Source of the DNA: Piscibacillus sp052246295
GTDB taxonomy: Bacteria; Bacillota; Bacilli; Bacillales; Alkalibacillaceae
Length of the DNA stretch: 64,000 bases
Assembly (NCBI GenBank): GCA_052246295.1
Contig: JBQQCO010000002.1
Strand: one strand, 5' to 3'
The number at the start of each line of letters is the position of its first letter. Positions within the stretch are counted from its first letter, which is position 1. A program made the position numbers and the translations under genes. Positions 23,142-31,931 of the stretch are shown here, one piece after another. The notes under the pieces were generated by a model. The model was not told where the DNA came from. It ran no database searches and saw only the letters and a program-made list of their open reading frames with translations.

Positions 23142-24521
23142 ATGAACGAACGGATTCGGCATCTGTTGCCTAACGACCGCTTGAAGATATTTCAAAAAGA
23201 ACCTTTTTATGAAGATGCTGAAACAGTTTTAACACTGTTGTATCAACCTCTGATTTCTATTAAAGGAATCGCCGTTTACCAAGCACTATGGAAAGAATCG
23301 GCGTATCAACAACCGCAAACCTCTATTTCCCATCATCAAATGATGAATACACTGAATATGACTCTAGATGATTTTTATGAAGCTAGGAAAAAGTTGGAAG
23401 CGATCGGTCTACTCCAATCTTATAAAGAAGAAGGCACTTATCGAACTTTATATTATATATTGCAGAAACCGTACTCGGCTCAAGGCTTTTTTGGTGATCC
23501 GATGTTATCTGCTTTATTGGAGCATCACATTGGCCGAGACGCTTATCAACGACTGAAAAAGAGACTACTAAGCGATGTCATCCTACCATCAAATGCTCAA
23601 AGTGTGACTCATTCATTTGATGATGTATTTACGACGATTAACCCGGACCAAATGCCACAAGAACCTGTTGTTGAAGAAACAGATCCAAGTGCAATTGAAA
23701 CTAAACTTCCCTTAGAATGGCTTCATAAAATGTTAACCCAACAGCAAATTAAAGCTCAATCAATTTTGACCCAATCAAACCTTGATTTTATGGAAAAAAT
23801 GATTAAGATTTATGATGTGGATTTTTTAGAGCTTGAAAAAGCCGTTATCTGGGCAGTTAATGAGAAGCAACAGTTTGATCGTAAAGAATTTCAAGATATG
23901 TGTAAGGATATTTTTTATAAAAAACATGGTAGTGTACCACCTAGGCTTTATTCAAAAGGACAAGTCCAGTCAGAAAAACAACCTGAACAGAAGGCACAAA
24001 ATGAAGAACCTAAAACAAAAGAAGAGCAGCTAATTCAGAGGTTTAACTCAATCTCACATCGTGAGCTGTTAGAAGACCTTTCTGCTTCTGGACGTGCGTC
24101 AATGAAAGAAGTAGATATGCTCACGACCATTATGGAAGAGCATGGTTTGTCTCAGCCTGTCATGAATGTGTTAGTTGACTATGTGTTAAAGCGTAATCAA
24201 AATAAACTATCTAAAAATTATATTGAGACAATTGCAGCTCACTGGAGTCGTGAGGGAATTTCACAAGCAAAAGAAGCCATGCAGATTGCTAAACGTGAAC
24301 ATCATATGTATGAAACATGGAAACAAAAGAAAAATCAAAACCAGAACCAAAAAAGGCAACAACGTTCTAAAGAAGTGTTACCTAAATGGTTTCAAGATGA
24401 GCGAAAACAAAAGAAACAAACATCAGAACCAACCAAAAAGCCAGTAAACCAACATGATACTAAGAAAAAACGTGAAGAGTTAGAAGCGTTTATTAAAAAT
24501 TATTCTAAAACGAAGCATTAA
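23142..24521 (+). CDS. dnaB: replication initiation and membrane attachment protein DnaB
   Basis: 459 residues from ATG at 23142 (GGAGTATGGGGTG upstream); an ATG at 23127 is in frame but lies against its own GGGAG. The N-terminal domain starts MNERIRHLLPNDRLKIFQKE and carries LYQPLISIKG. The C-terminal DnaD-like domain (about 290-400) contains LTTIMEEHGLSQPVMNVLVDYVLK and NYIETIAAHW. The tail is basic and Gln/Lys rich. It is the Firmicute helicase-loading cofactor acting with DnaI, which starts 11 bp later. Confidence 0.93.
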   Translation: MNERIRHLLPNDRLKIFQKEPFYEDAETVLTLLYQPLISIKGIAVYQALWKESAYQQPQTSISHHQMMNTLNMTLDDFYEARKKLEAIGLLQSYKEEGTYRTLYYILQKPYSAQGFFGDPMLSALLEHHIGRDAYQRLKKRLLSDVILPSNAQSVTHSFDDVFTTINPDQMPQEPVVEETDPSAIETKLPLEWLHKMLTQQQIKAQSILTQSNLDFMEKMIKIYDVDFLELEKAVIWAVNEKQQFDRKEFQDMCKDIFYKKHGSVPPRLYSKGQVQSEKQPEQKAQNEEPKTKEEQLIQRFNSISHRELLEDLSASGRASMKEVDMLTTIMEEHGLSQPVMNVLVDYVLKRNQNKLSKNYIETIAAHWSREGISQAKEAMQIAKREHHMYETWKQKKNQNQNQKRQQRSKEVLPKWFQDERKQKKQTSEPTKKPVNQHDTKKKREELEAFIKNYSKTKH

Positions 24522-24532
24522 GGGTGAATTCC

Positions 24533-25465
24533 ATGGAATCTATTCAATCAGCGTTAAGTCGATGGATGAAAGGTAAAGAAAGCTTCCAGCATTCTATGCA
24601 ACAAATGCGTAAAGAAGTGCTATCTTCAAAGGATGTACAAGCTTTCTTAAAAGAACATCCTGAAATTACCGAAGAACAAATTAATAAACAATTAATCAAA
24701 TTATATGAATATGATGTTTCGTCTAAGGCATGTGAGAAGTGCACTTCTTTAGAACAGTGCCGAAACGTTGTACAAGGTTATGTACCTGAGATTAGTTTGG
24801 AGAATAAACGAATTAAGCTAAGGTATCACGAATGCCCGCGTCAAGAGAAACATTTAGAAGATTTAGAAAAACATAAATTTGTACAAAGTCTTCATATGCC
24901 ACGTGAAATTCATGAGGCAACATTTGATCAGATTTATTTAAACGAAGAAGCTAGGTTAGATGTTTTTGCTCAAGTTAAGTCGTTTTTCGATCAAGCGCAA
25001 AACGATCTTCCAAGCAAAGGATTATTTTTATACGGTAAATTTGGTGTTGGAAAAACATATATGTTAGCGGCATTGGCTAATGCATTGGCAGAATTAAAAG
25101 TAGATACTTATTTTATTTATATGCCAGAATTAGTTCGTGAAATGAAAGCATCTATTAATGACTCGACGATTAATCAAAAAATTGATCGCTTCAAAAATGC
25201 TTCAGTTTTAATTTTAGATGATATTGGGGCTGAGTTTTCATCTGCTTGGTTTAGAGATGAGGTGCTTGGAGCCATACTACAATACCGTATGATGGAGCGT
25301 CTTCCAGTTTTCTTTACATCAAACTATTCACCAGAAGAACTAGAATCGATTCTATCTAAATCAGGTAAGGGTGATTACGAGCAATTAAAAGCTGCTCGTA
25401 TTATGGAACGGATTAATCAAGTCAGTAAGCCAGTAGAAGTAATCGGTGAGAATTACCGTAACTAG
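24533..25465 (+). CDS. dnaI: primosomal helicase loader DnaI
   Basis: 310 residues from ATG at 24533, close to the B. subtilis length; AAGGGTG precedes. The N-terminal zinc-binding domain has CEKCTSLEQC (residues about 72-81) with a later Cys in HECPRQ. The AAA+ part has Walker A FLYGKFGVGKTYMLA, Walker B VLILDDIGAE and arginine-finger region FTSNYSPEEL. It loads the replicative helicase onto DNA with DnaB and DnaD. A terminator follows. Confidence 0.95.
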   Translation: MESIQSALSRWMKGKESFQHSMQQMRKEVLSSKDVQAFLKEHPEITEEQINKQLIKLYEYDVSSKACEKCTSLEQCRNVVQGYVPEISLENKRIKLRYHECPRQEKHLEDLEKHKFVQSLHMPREIHEATFDQIYLNEEARLDVFAQVKSFFDQAQNDLPSKGLFLYGKFGVGKTYMLAALANALAELKVDTYFIYMPELVREMKASINDSTINQKIDRFKNASVLILDDIGAEFSSAWFRDEVLGAILQYRMMERLPVFFTSNYSPEELESILSKSGKGDYEQLKAARIMERINQVSKPVEVIGENYRN

Positions 25466-25499
25466 AGGGTTGGACTCAAGTTCAACTCTCTTTTTTTAA
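25466..25499 (+). terminator. terminator after dnaI
   Basis: AGAGGGTTGGACTC pairs with GTTCAACTCTCT (25484-25492 region), followed by TTTTTTT. Confidence 0.75.
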
Positions 25500-25582
25500 T
25501 AAAGTTTGTCCGAATTTTCATGTTTTACATTTCTCTTTCATAAACTGTACTACTGTGAATGATGTGGAAAGAGGGATGAAAC

Positions 25583-26395
25583 ATGAAAGAGACGTTATTT
25601 CTGTTTCAAGATGAGAAGGATGCTAATCAATTTTATCTATTTGTTTTAGCATCGACATTTAATGGTGACGTACGAATCAAAGGGAGCGAAGTACGTCTAT
25701 CTGGTTACAACAAGTTAAAGCAGACAAGCTTAGTTGATTTAATATTTCCTTTTATCGTTAACTTTTATGTGCCGAGGGTCTCTAATTACTTATTAAGAAA
25801 TGCCTATTACTATCACGAAGAAGAAATTGAACAAATTGTTCCGTTTGTATTATCAGTCAGTTCGATTTCTAAAGAGTTACACACGGATTTATCCTTTTCC
25901 TTATATGAAAGGCTGATTTATTACTTATACACTCATGAAACACGTGGCGTCGTCGATATGGAGCATTTATATTTAACGTTATTCCAAAATGAAGACGCTT
26001 GGTTAGAGATTGTCGGTTACGGTATTGAGGAATGGCAGTTTGAGTTAAACTTTCAAGAACAAATGAATGACATTAGACATTATGTGTTTAAAAAAAAGCC
26101 TAAGCTCCCTAAAGTCATTGTGAATATTAAGGATCGAATTCGGTTCTTTGACTCACACGGACAACCTATTCGAGAAGAGGTGTTAGCACATTTTCGAAAA
26201 GTGTCTGGAACTAGCGTGATTGAGGAGTATGATCAAACAAAATTAATTTCTACGCTAATGTCAATTGCTCCTCAACAAATTGATGTGTATGCATCAAATG
26301 ATCATATGCATACATTATATTGGATGATGAATATTTTTCAAGAGCGTATTAAATTATTCCCGGTGGAGCAGTTTCCGTACAAAATTGTGGAATAG
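25583..26395 (+). CDS. ytxC: putative sporulation protein YtxC
   Basis: 270 residues, ATG at 25583 after AAAGAGGGATGAAAC. It has the conserved stretch LVDLIFPFIVNFYVPRVSNY with LLRNAYYYHEEEIEQI, and MEHLYLTLFQNEDAWLEIV, typical of YtxC, which lies between dnaI and thrS in Bacillus. No membrane segment is certain, although residues 54-66 are hydrophobic. The molecular function is unknown. Confidence 0.82.
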   Translation: MKETLFLFQDEKDANQFYLFVLASTFNGDVRIKGSEVRLSGYNKLKQTSLVDLIFPFIVNFYVPRVSNYLLRNAYYYHEEEIEQIVPFVLSVSSISKELHTDLSFSLYERLIYYLYTHETRGVVDMEHLYLTLFQNEDAWLEIVGYGIEEWQFELNFQEQMNDIRHYVFKKKPKLPKVIVNIKDRIRFFDSHGQPIREEVLAHFRKVSGTSVIEEYDQTKLISTLMSIAPQQIDVYASNDHMHTLYWMMNIFQERIKLFPVEQFPYKIVE

Positions 26396-26396
26396 C

Positions 26397-26425
26397 TTGA
26401 TTTCTTTCTCTGAGATGGTTATAAT
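26397..26425 (+). promoter_or_regulatory. promoter of the thrS leader
   Basis: TTGATT (26397-26402), 17-bp spacer, TATAAT (26420-26425), placed just behind the ytxC stop and before the T-box. Confidence 0.75.
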
Positions 26426-26439
26426 ACGTACATAAAATA

Positions 26440-26692
26440 TTATGAACGTGCGTAGAAGAGGACATGAACAAGTCGACACAGCTTTACAGAGAGGGAAGTC
26501 GTGGCTGAGAGCTTTCTAGTATGACTGCTTGTTTACCACCTCAGAGCATCGATCGTGAAGCTATGAAGTTAGCGATTGACGTACCATCGGCGTTAACGAT
26601 GTCTGAGAGAGCTGTTTTATTAAACAGAATCAGGGTGGAACCACGGGTATAACACTCGTCCCTTTTATTAGGGATGAGTGTTTTTTTGTTTA
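26440..26692 (+). ncRNA. T-box riboswitch, threonine
   Basis: The T-box sequence AGGGTGGAACCACGG is at 26632-26646, followed by a terminator stem (ACACTCGTCCC ... GGGATGAGTGT, T-run ending near 26687). The upstream stem I region includes AGCTTTC, AGTATGACTGC and a likely ACC specifier in GTTTACCACCTCAGAGC (around 26535). Uncharged tRNA-Thr would stabilise the antiterminator and switch on thrS. Confidence 0.9.
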
Positions 26693-26703
26693 TCTAAAAG
26701 TTG

Positions 26704-26888
26704 AATTTGATGAGTGAAGGCGGCGACTCTTAGGGGAACAGCACGAGCCGAGGGGCCACAGGATGTGGGTCAGTTCGGCGTTGCAACAGGACGTTGCGAA
26801 CTTAGCCGAACATCCTTCAACTTCTAAATGAGTTCAGAGAAGTTGAGGCCGTGCCCCAGGAAAGCGTCCGCCGAAAGCGAATCAAATT
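26704..26888. repeat. GC-rich palindromic element, copy 1
   Basis: A 185-bp GC-rich block bounded by inverted AATTTGAT (26704-26711) and ATCAAATT (26881-26888), with an inner GGCGG/CCGCC pair and an internal AACTTC...GAAGTT stem. Words such as GGCGGCGACTC and AAAGCGTCCGCCGAAAGCGAA recur in Bacillaceae intergenic elements that I recall. It lies between the T-box terminator and thrS, hence within the thrS leader transcript. Confidence 0.65.
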
Positions 26889-26915
26889 TTAATAAATCAC
26901 AAAGGAGTGGATCAC

Positions 26916-28856
26916 ATGTCAGAGATGATTCAAGTCAAATTCCCAGATGGCAATGTTAAGGAGTTTCCTAAAGGAACAACGACTGAAGATATTGCAGCTT
27001 CGATTAGCTCAGGCTTAAAGAAGCAAGCATTAGCTGGTAAATACAATGATGAAATGGTCGATTTACGTACGCCATTAAATGAAGACGGCGACATCCAAAT
27101 CATTACTTACCGTGATGAAGAAGGTTTAGAAGTGTTAAGACACTCAACTGCACACTTAATGGCCCAAGCAATTAAACGCCTATATCCAAATGTGAAACTA
27201 GGAGTAGGCCCAGTTATTGAAGGTGGGTTCTATTACGATCTTGATATGGAGGAAACGATTACTCCAGAAGACCTTCCTAAAATTGAAAAAGAAATGAAGA
27301 AGATCGTCGATGAAGCATTAGAAATTCGTCGTGTTGACGTTTCTCGTGAAGAAGCAAAAGAACGCTACAAAGAAATTGGCGACGACCTTAAACTAGAACT
27401 AATTGACGATATTCCAGAAGGTCAGTCTATTTCGATTTATGAACAAGGTGAGTTTTTTGATTTATGCCGTGGTGTTCACGTACCTCACACTGGAAAAATT
27501 AAAGTGTTTAAGCTATTGAACATTTCAGGTGCTTACTGGCGTGGAGACAGTAATAACAAAATGCTTCAACGAATTTACGGTACAGCATTCGAGAAGAAGG
27601 GCCAACTTGAGGAACATTTACGCCTACTAGAAGAAGCAAAAGAACGCGACCATCGTAAACTTGGTAAAGAGTTAGACATTTTTACCGTTTCACAAAAGGT
27701 AGGTCAAGGCTTACCGCTTTGGTTACCTAAAGGGGCGACAATCCGCCGTACAATTGAGCGTTATATTGTCGATTTAGAAACTAAGCTCGGCTATGATCAC
27801 GTTTATACTCCTGTATTAGGTAGTGTCGATTTATACAAAACAAGTGGTCACTGGGATCATTATCAAGATGACATGTTCCCGACAATGGAAATGGATAATG
27901 AAGATTTAGTACTTCGTCCAATGAACTGTCCACACCACATGATGGTTTATAAGAATGAACTTCATAGTTATCGTAATTTACCAGTTCGTATTGCTGAACT
28001 TGGTACAATGCACCGTCATGAAATGTCAGGTGCACTAGCTGGATTGCAACGTGTACGTGGTATGACGTTAAATGATGCTCATATTTTTGCACGTCCTGAC
28101 CAATTAAAAGAAGAATTTATCCGTGTTGTTGAGTTAATCCAAAATGTGTATAAAGACTTTGGTATTAACGACTATTACTTCCGTTTATCATATCGCGATC
28201 CAGAAGATACAGATAAATATGTGGATAATGATGAGATGTGGAATAAAGCAGAAGCTTTATTAAAAGAAACAATGGAAGAGATGAATGTGGAGTTTGTTGA
28301 AGCTAAAGGTGAAGCGGCATTCTACGGTCCAAAATTAGACGTACAAGTGAAAACAGCGTTAGGGAAAGACGAAACATTATCGACTGTTCAATTAGACTTC
28401 CATTTACCAGAACGTTTTGATTTAACTTATATTGGTGAAGATGGTAAAGAACATCGACCAGTTGTTATCCACCGTGGTGTGGTATCGACAATGGAACGAT
28501 TTGTTGCATTCTTAATTGAAGAATATAAGGGTGCATTCCCAACTTGGTTAGCACCAGTACAAGCAAAGATAATTCCAGTCTCATTAGATGTTCATATGGA
28601 TTATGCTAAGAAAGTTGAAGATCGTTTACGTCGTGAAGGAATCCGAGTTGAATTAGATGTACGCGATGAAAAACTTGGTTATAAAATCCGTGAATCGCAG
28701 ACACAGAAAATTCCTTATTCTTTAGTATTAGGTGATAAGGAAATGAATGATGAAGCAGTTAACGTCCGTAAATACGGGGAAAAAGATAGTGACACAATTG
28801 GTTTAGAAGATTTTGTGCAACAAATGGTTGATGAAGTGAAACATCATAAGTTATAA
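26916..28856 (+). CDS. thrS: threonyl-tRNA synthetase
   Basis: 646 residues from ATG at 26916 behind AAAGGAGTG. TGS domain at about 4-63 (VKFPDGNVKEFPKGTTTEDI); editing domain at 65-240 with HSTAHLMAQAIKRLYP and CRGVHVPHTG; class II core with motif 2 RIAELGTMHRHEMSG, the zinc-binding Cys of MNCPHHM, and motif 3 VIHRGVVSTMERFVA; anticodon domain at the end. Expression is governed by the T-box. A terminator follows. Confidence 0.97.
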   Translation: MSEMIQVKFPDGNVKEFPKGTTTEDIAASISSGLKKQALAGKYNDEMVDLRTPLNEDGDIQIITYRDEEGLEVLRHSTAHLMAQAIKRLYPNVKLGVGPVIEGGFYYDLDMEETITPEDLPKIEKEMKKIVDEALEIRRVDVSREEAKERYKEIGDDLKLELIDDIPEGQSISIYEQGEFFDLCRGVHVPHTGKIKVFKLLNISGAYWRGDSNNKMLQRIYGTAFEKKGQLEEHLRLLEEAKERDHRKLGKELDIFTVSQKVGQGLPLWLPKGATIRRTIERYIVDLETKLGYDHVYTPVLGSVDLYKTSGHWDHYQDDMFPTMEMDNEDLVLRPMNCPHHMMVYKNELHSYRNLPVRIAELGTMHRHEMSGALAGLQRVRGMTLNDAHIFARPDQLKEEFIRVVELIQNVYKDFGINDYYFRLSYRDPEDTDKYVDNDEMWNKAEALLKETMEEMNVEFVEAKGEAAFYGPKLDVQVKTALGKDETLSTVQLDFHLPERFDLTYIGEDGKEHRPVVIHRGVVSTMERFVAFLIEEYKGAFPTWLAPVQAKIIPVSLDVHMDYAKKVEDRLRREGIRVELDVRDEKLGYKIRESQTQKIPYSLVLGDKEMNDEAVNVRKYGEKDSDTIGLEDFVQQMVDEVKHHKL

Positions 28857-28860
28857 TGTT

Positions 28861-28898
28861 TAGCAGTTGTGCTTTTACAGTACAACTGCTTTTTTTGT
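28861..28898 (+). terminator. thrS terminator
   Basis: AGCAGTTGTGCT (28862-28873) pairs with AGTACAACTGCT (28879-28890), followed by TTTTTTTG. Confidence 0.85.
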
Positions 28899-28920
28899 TT
28901 TATGTTGTCAGGAACTTCTC

Positions 28921-28949
28921 TTGACAATTTTGTTCAGTCATTATATACT
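28921..28949 (+). promoter_or_regulatory. promoter of infC-rpmI-rplT
   Basis: Consensus TTGACA (28921-28926), 17-bp spacer, TATACT (28944-28949). Confidence 0.85.
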
Positions 28950-28969
28950 TTTAAAAGTGAATTAAATAA

Positions 28970-29224
28970 GGTCATTTGATAGACAAGTAGAAGCACCCGC
29001 TTCTCACCTGATCGACGCCTTGAGTAGTTGGCAGGTCATCATATTTCTGACACATACGGAATGAGTATGTTTTTTGATGAAATAATGTGTGGGTGCAACT
29101 GTGTACCGACACTTTTTTTATGGTCAAAACACTTGTCGAGGATGCCTTATTCAATGTAACTTTGTTAAGAGTTAATGAAAAACGAACGATCGTTTTTCTT
29201 ACAATTTTGTGGAGGTGGCTCACT
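28970..29224 (+). ncRNA. infC operon leader (L20-type autoregulatory leader)
   Basis: About 260 bases between promoter and infC without a gene. It carries AGAAGCACCCGCTTCTCACCTG, here split as AGAAGCACCC (28989-28998) plus GCTTCTCACC, which is typical of Firmicute infC leaders, and a hairpin ACATAC...GTATGT followed by TTTTTTG (29052-29077) that could terminate. In B. subtilis ribosomal protein L20 binds this leader and promotes premature termination. Confidence 0.75.
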
Positions 29225-29740
29225 ATTAGCAAAGATATGAACGTTAATGAGGGAATTCGAGCTAAAGAAGTCCGACTCATTGACTCAAATGGCGAACAAT
29301 TAGGAATTAAATCTCGTCAAGAAGCTTTAGAGATTGCTGATCGTGCTAATCTCGATCTAGTGTTGGTAGCACCAAACGCTAAACCACCGGTATGTCGTAT
29401 TATGGACTACGGTAAATATCGCTTCGAACAACAGAAGAAAGAAAAAGAGCAACGTAAGAATCAAAAAGTTATTAACATCAAAGAGGTTCGTTTAACACCT
29501 GCTATTGAGGAACATGACTTTAATACGAAATTACGTAATGCTCATAAGTTTCTTAAAAAGGGCGATAAAGTTAAAGTAAGCGTTCGTTTCCGCGGTCGTG
29601 CAATTACGCACAAAGAGTTAGGTCGTGAAGTATTAGACCGATTCGCTGATCAATGTAGCGAATTGGCAACACTTGAAACGAAGCCTAAAATGGAAGGCCG
29701 TAACATGTTTATGATGCTTGCTCCAAAAGCAGAGAAGTAA
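29225..29740 (+). CDS. infC: translation initiation factor IF-3
   Basis: 171 residues. The start is the rare codon ATT at 29225, six bases after GGAGGTGG; no ATG or GTG with a ribosome binding site gives the right N-terminus. AUU or similar starts are a known autoregulatory trait of infC. The product (ISKDMNVNEGIRAKEVRLID and on) contains RAKEVRLID, APNAKPPVCRIMDYGKYRFE and the C-terminal KGDKVKVSVRFRGRAITHKE. It keeps ribosomal subunits apart and checks the start codon. First gene of the operon with rpmI and rplT. Confidence 0.95.
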   Translation: MSKDMNVNEGIRAKEVRLIDSNGEQLGIKSRQEALEIADRANLDLVLVAPNAKPPVCRIMDYGKYRFEQQKKEKEQRKNQKVINIKEVRLTPAIEEHDFNTKLRNAHKFLKKGDKVKVSVRFRGRAITHKELGREVLDRFADQCSELATLETKPKMEGRNMFMMLAPKAEK

Positions 29741-29767
29741 AAGTTATTACAGAAGGAGGACTTTACG

Positions 29768-29965
29768 ATGCCAAAAATGAAGTCGCATAAAGGTTCACAA
29801 AAGCGTTTTAAGAAAACAGGAACTGGAAAATTTAAACGTTCACATGCTTTCACTAGTCACTTATTTGCAAATAAATCGACTAAACAGAAGCGTAAACTAC
29901 GTAAAAGTGCAATGGTTTCTAAAGCGGACGAAGGTCGTCTAAGCAAATTATTACCTTACAAATAA
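29768..29965 (+). CDS. rpmI: ribosomal protein bL35
   Basis: 65 residues, ATG at 29768 after GAAGGAGGACTTTACG. Highly basic, with MPKMKSHKGSQKRFKKTGTG, HAFTSHLFANKSTKQKRKLR and the end LSKLLPYK, all standard for L35. It lies 27 bp after infC. Confidence 0.97.
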   Translation: MPKMKSHKGSQKRFKKTGTGKFKRSHAFTSHLFANKSTKQKRKLRKSAMVSKADEGRLSKLLPYK

Positions 29966-29999
29966 GACTTATTAACGGATAGATTTAGGAGGGATTACA

Positions 30000-30356
30000 A
30001 TGCCACGTGTTAAAGGTGGAACAGTTACACGTAGAAGACGTAAACGTGTATTGAAATTAGCTAAAGGTTATTATGGTTCGAAAAGAACGTTATTTAAAAC
30101 AGCAAAACAACAAGTAATGAAGTCAGGTCAGTATGCTTACCGTGACCGCCGTCAGAAAAAACGTGACTTCCGTAAATTATGGATTGCACGTATTAATGCG
30201 GCAGCTCGTATGAATGACATTTCTTACAGCCGTTTAATGCACGGTTTAAAGCTAGCTGGTGTTGAAGTTAACCGTAAAATGCTAGCTGACTTAGCTGTTA
30301 ACGATGAGAAAGCTTTCTCTGAATTAGCAGAACAAGCTAAATCAGCTCTTAAATAA
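30000..30356 (+). CDS. rplT: ribosomal protein bL20
   Basis: 118 residues, ATG at 30000 after AGGAGGGATTACA. It contains MPRVKGGTVTRRRRKRVLKL, AKGYYGSKRTLFKTAKQQVM and LWIARINAAARMNDISYSR. An assembly protein of the large subunit, and the likely repressor of its own operon through the infC leader. Confidence 0.97.
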   Translation: MPRVKGGTVTRRRRKRVLKLAKGYYGSKRTLFKTAKQQVMKSGQYAYRDRRQKKRDFRKLWIARINAAARMNDISYSRLMHGLKLAGVEVNRKMLADLAVNDEKAFSELAEQAKSALK

Positions 30357-30367
30357 TGAACACAATG

Positions 30368-30402
30368 CCCTGAAAGGATTAGTCCTTTCAGGGTTTTATT
30401 GT
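30368..30402 (+). terminator. infC-rpmI-rplT terminator
   Basis: CCCTGAAAGGA (30368-30378) pairs with TCCTTTCAGGG (30383-30393), followed by TTTTATTG. Confidence 0.85.
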
Positions 30403-30423
30403 ATCTGAAAAGGAGAACATTAC

Positions 30424-30684
30424 ATGGATTATATTTGGTTTTATTTAATCATCATCCTTAGCCTAATTGGATTTGTTTGCATGGGTCTAGATAAACGGAA
30501 AGCAAGACTGCATCAATGGAGAATACCTGAGAAGACATTGTGGCTTTTGGCCATCTTCGGTGGTGCGCCTGGTATGTGGGTCGGCATGAGTGTTTTTCGA
30601 CATAAAACACATCACTCGACTTTTAAATTTGGGTTGCCTATATTAAGTGTTCTTGTTTTGGGAGTCGCTCTTTACTTGTCATAA
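30424..30684 (+). CDS. ysdA: DUF1294 membrane protein YsdA
   Basis: 86 residues, ATG at 30424 after AAAAGGAGAACATTAC. Membrane helices at about 4-22, 36-56 and 64-84. The conserved DUF1294 features are MGLDKRKARLHQWRIPEKTL and GGAPGMWVGMSVFRHKTHH. Small inner-membrane protein of unknown role; ysdA lies downstream of rplT in B. subtilis as well. Confidence 0.85.
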   Translation: MDYIWFYLIIILSLIGFVCMGLDKRKARLHQWRIPEKTLWLLAIFGGAPGMWVGMSVFRHKTHHSTFKFGLPILSVLVLGVALYLS

Positions 30685-30737
30685 TAGCTCGTCTTATGTC
30701 ATATAGTTATACAAGAGGGATAAAAGGAGGGGTAGTT

Positions 30738-31316
30738 ATGAATAATGCTTTGGTATGGGCACAGGATACAATGACATCAACAACGTATGTGGCACCTATG
30801 CTATTTATCCTTTTTCATATCATTCGTCCTTTCTTATTTATTCCGGTAGCATTTATTTGTATCACAGGCGGCTTACTGTTTGGGCTAACCTATGGAGCAG
30901 TTTATTCATTAATTGGCGTGACGTTATCAAGTCTTATATTCTACTTTTTCATTAAATCTATGCCAAAACTATTTAATCGTTTTCACAGGCTTCGTGAGAA
31001 AATGTTTGGAAAACATCGTGAGTTAACCATTCCGCAAGTGTTGTTATTACGTGTAACACCATTTATTCACTTTCATTTAGTATCTATTTTACTGATAGAA
31101 ATGACTCGTAATTTTAAAGAGTATGCTAAGCTATCTATTTTATCCAATGTACCGCTGGCGGTCATGTATACGTCATTCGGACAGTGGTTTCAAACTCTTC
31201 ATTTCCATCATGTACTGATACTAATGGGGATCATTTTATTAACGTTTTATTTATTAAGGAAAAAAGAGATTGTCTTGAAATGGGAAGACTTCTTTGCACC
31301 TGACCTCCAAAAGTAG
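30738..31316 (+). CDS. TVP38/TMEM64-family membrane protein (YqeD-like)
   Basis: 192 residues from ATG at 30738 behind AAAAGGAGGGG; an ATG at 30696 is in frame without a good site. About five hydrophobic helices, with the family core RPFLFIPVAFICITGGLLFG at about 31-50 and LRVTPFIHFHLVSILLIE. It resembles the YqeD branch of the DedA-like VTT family, some of whose members move lipids across the membrane. The substrate here is unknown. It takes the place of ysdB. Confidence 0.7.
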   Translation: MNNALVWAQDTMTSTTYVAPMLFILFHIIRPFLFIPVAFICITGGLLFGLTYGAVYSLIGVTLSSLIFYFFIKSMPKLFNRFHRLREKMFGKHRELTIPQVLLLRVTPFIHFHLVSILLIEMTRNFKEYAKLSILSNVPLAVMYTSFGQWFQTLHFHHVLILMGIILLTFYLLRKKEIVLKWEDFFAPDLQK

Positions 31317-31366
31317 TGAACATGTGTTTTGTCACATGTTATACTATCTTTTAAGGAGGTTTTATT

Positions 31367-31852
31367 ATGAAGTGGGACAGCCTTTATGAACTACAAAGGA
31401 AATTAGATAACGACATTTTAGAACGTAATGATTTAACAAGAGAAGAAGTGATGGATGATAAGATCTTAGCGCTAATTGTTGAAGTTAGCGAACTAGCAAA
31501 TGAAACACGTTGCTTTAAATATTGGTCACAAAAAGGCCCTAGTGAAACGTCCGTCATTCTAGAAGAATTTGTAGACGGAATTCATTTCTTGCTTTCAATT
31601 GGTATTGATTATGGCTATCTATTCAATGGCTCGCAAATCTCAACACAAGATTATTCATTAACTGATCTATTTCATAAATTATATGGAAAAATTAATCGGT
31701 TTAAATTAAATCCTACAAACATGCATTATCAAAAAATGTTTAGTACATACTTAGAAATTGGTCTAAAGCTTAATTTTACTGAAGAAGATATACATCAAGC
31801 TTATTTAGATAAAAATAAAGTTAATCACGAGCGACAACAATCTGGTTATTAG
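31367..31852 (+). CDS. dimeric dUTPase (all-alpha NTP pyrophosphatase)
   Basis: 161 residues, ATG at 31367 after AAGGAGGTTTTATT. The metal-binding helices ExxE and ExxD are visible: LIVEVSELANETRCFKYW at about residues 45-62 and ILEEFVDGIHFLLSIG at about 70-90, the dUTPase_2/MazG-like pattern. It hydrolyses dUTP to dUMP and limits uracil in DNA. It stands as a single gene ahead of ysdC. Confidence 0.85.
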   Translation: MKWDSLYELQRKLDNDILERNDLTREEVMDDKILALIVEVSELANETRCFKYWSQKGPSETSVILEEFVDGIHFLLSIGIDYGYLFNGSQISTQDYSLTDLFHKLYGKINRFKLNPTNMHYQKMFSTYLEIGLKLNFTEEDIHQAYLDKNKVNHERQQSGY

Positions 31853-31931
31853 TTTTGTGAAATGTTTGAAAAACCTTTATAATGGAAAAGGTGTAAACTT
31901 TATATTAGTTAATTTATATAGGAGGTAGAGC

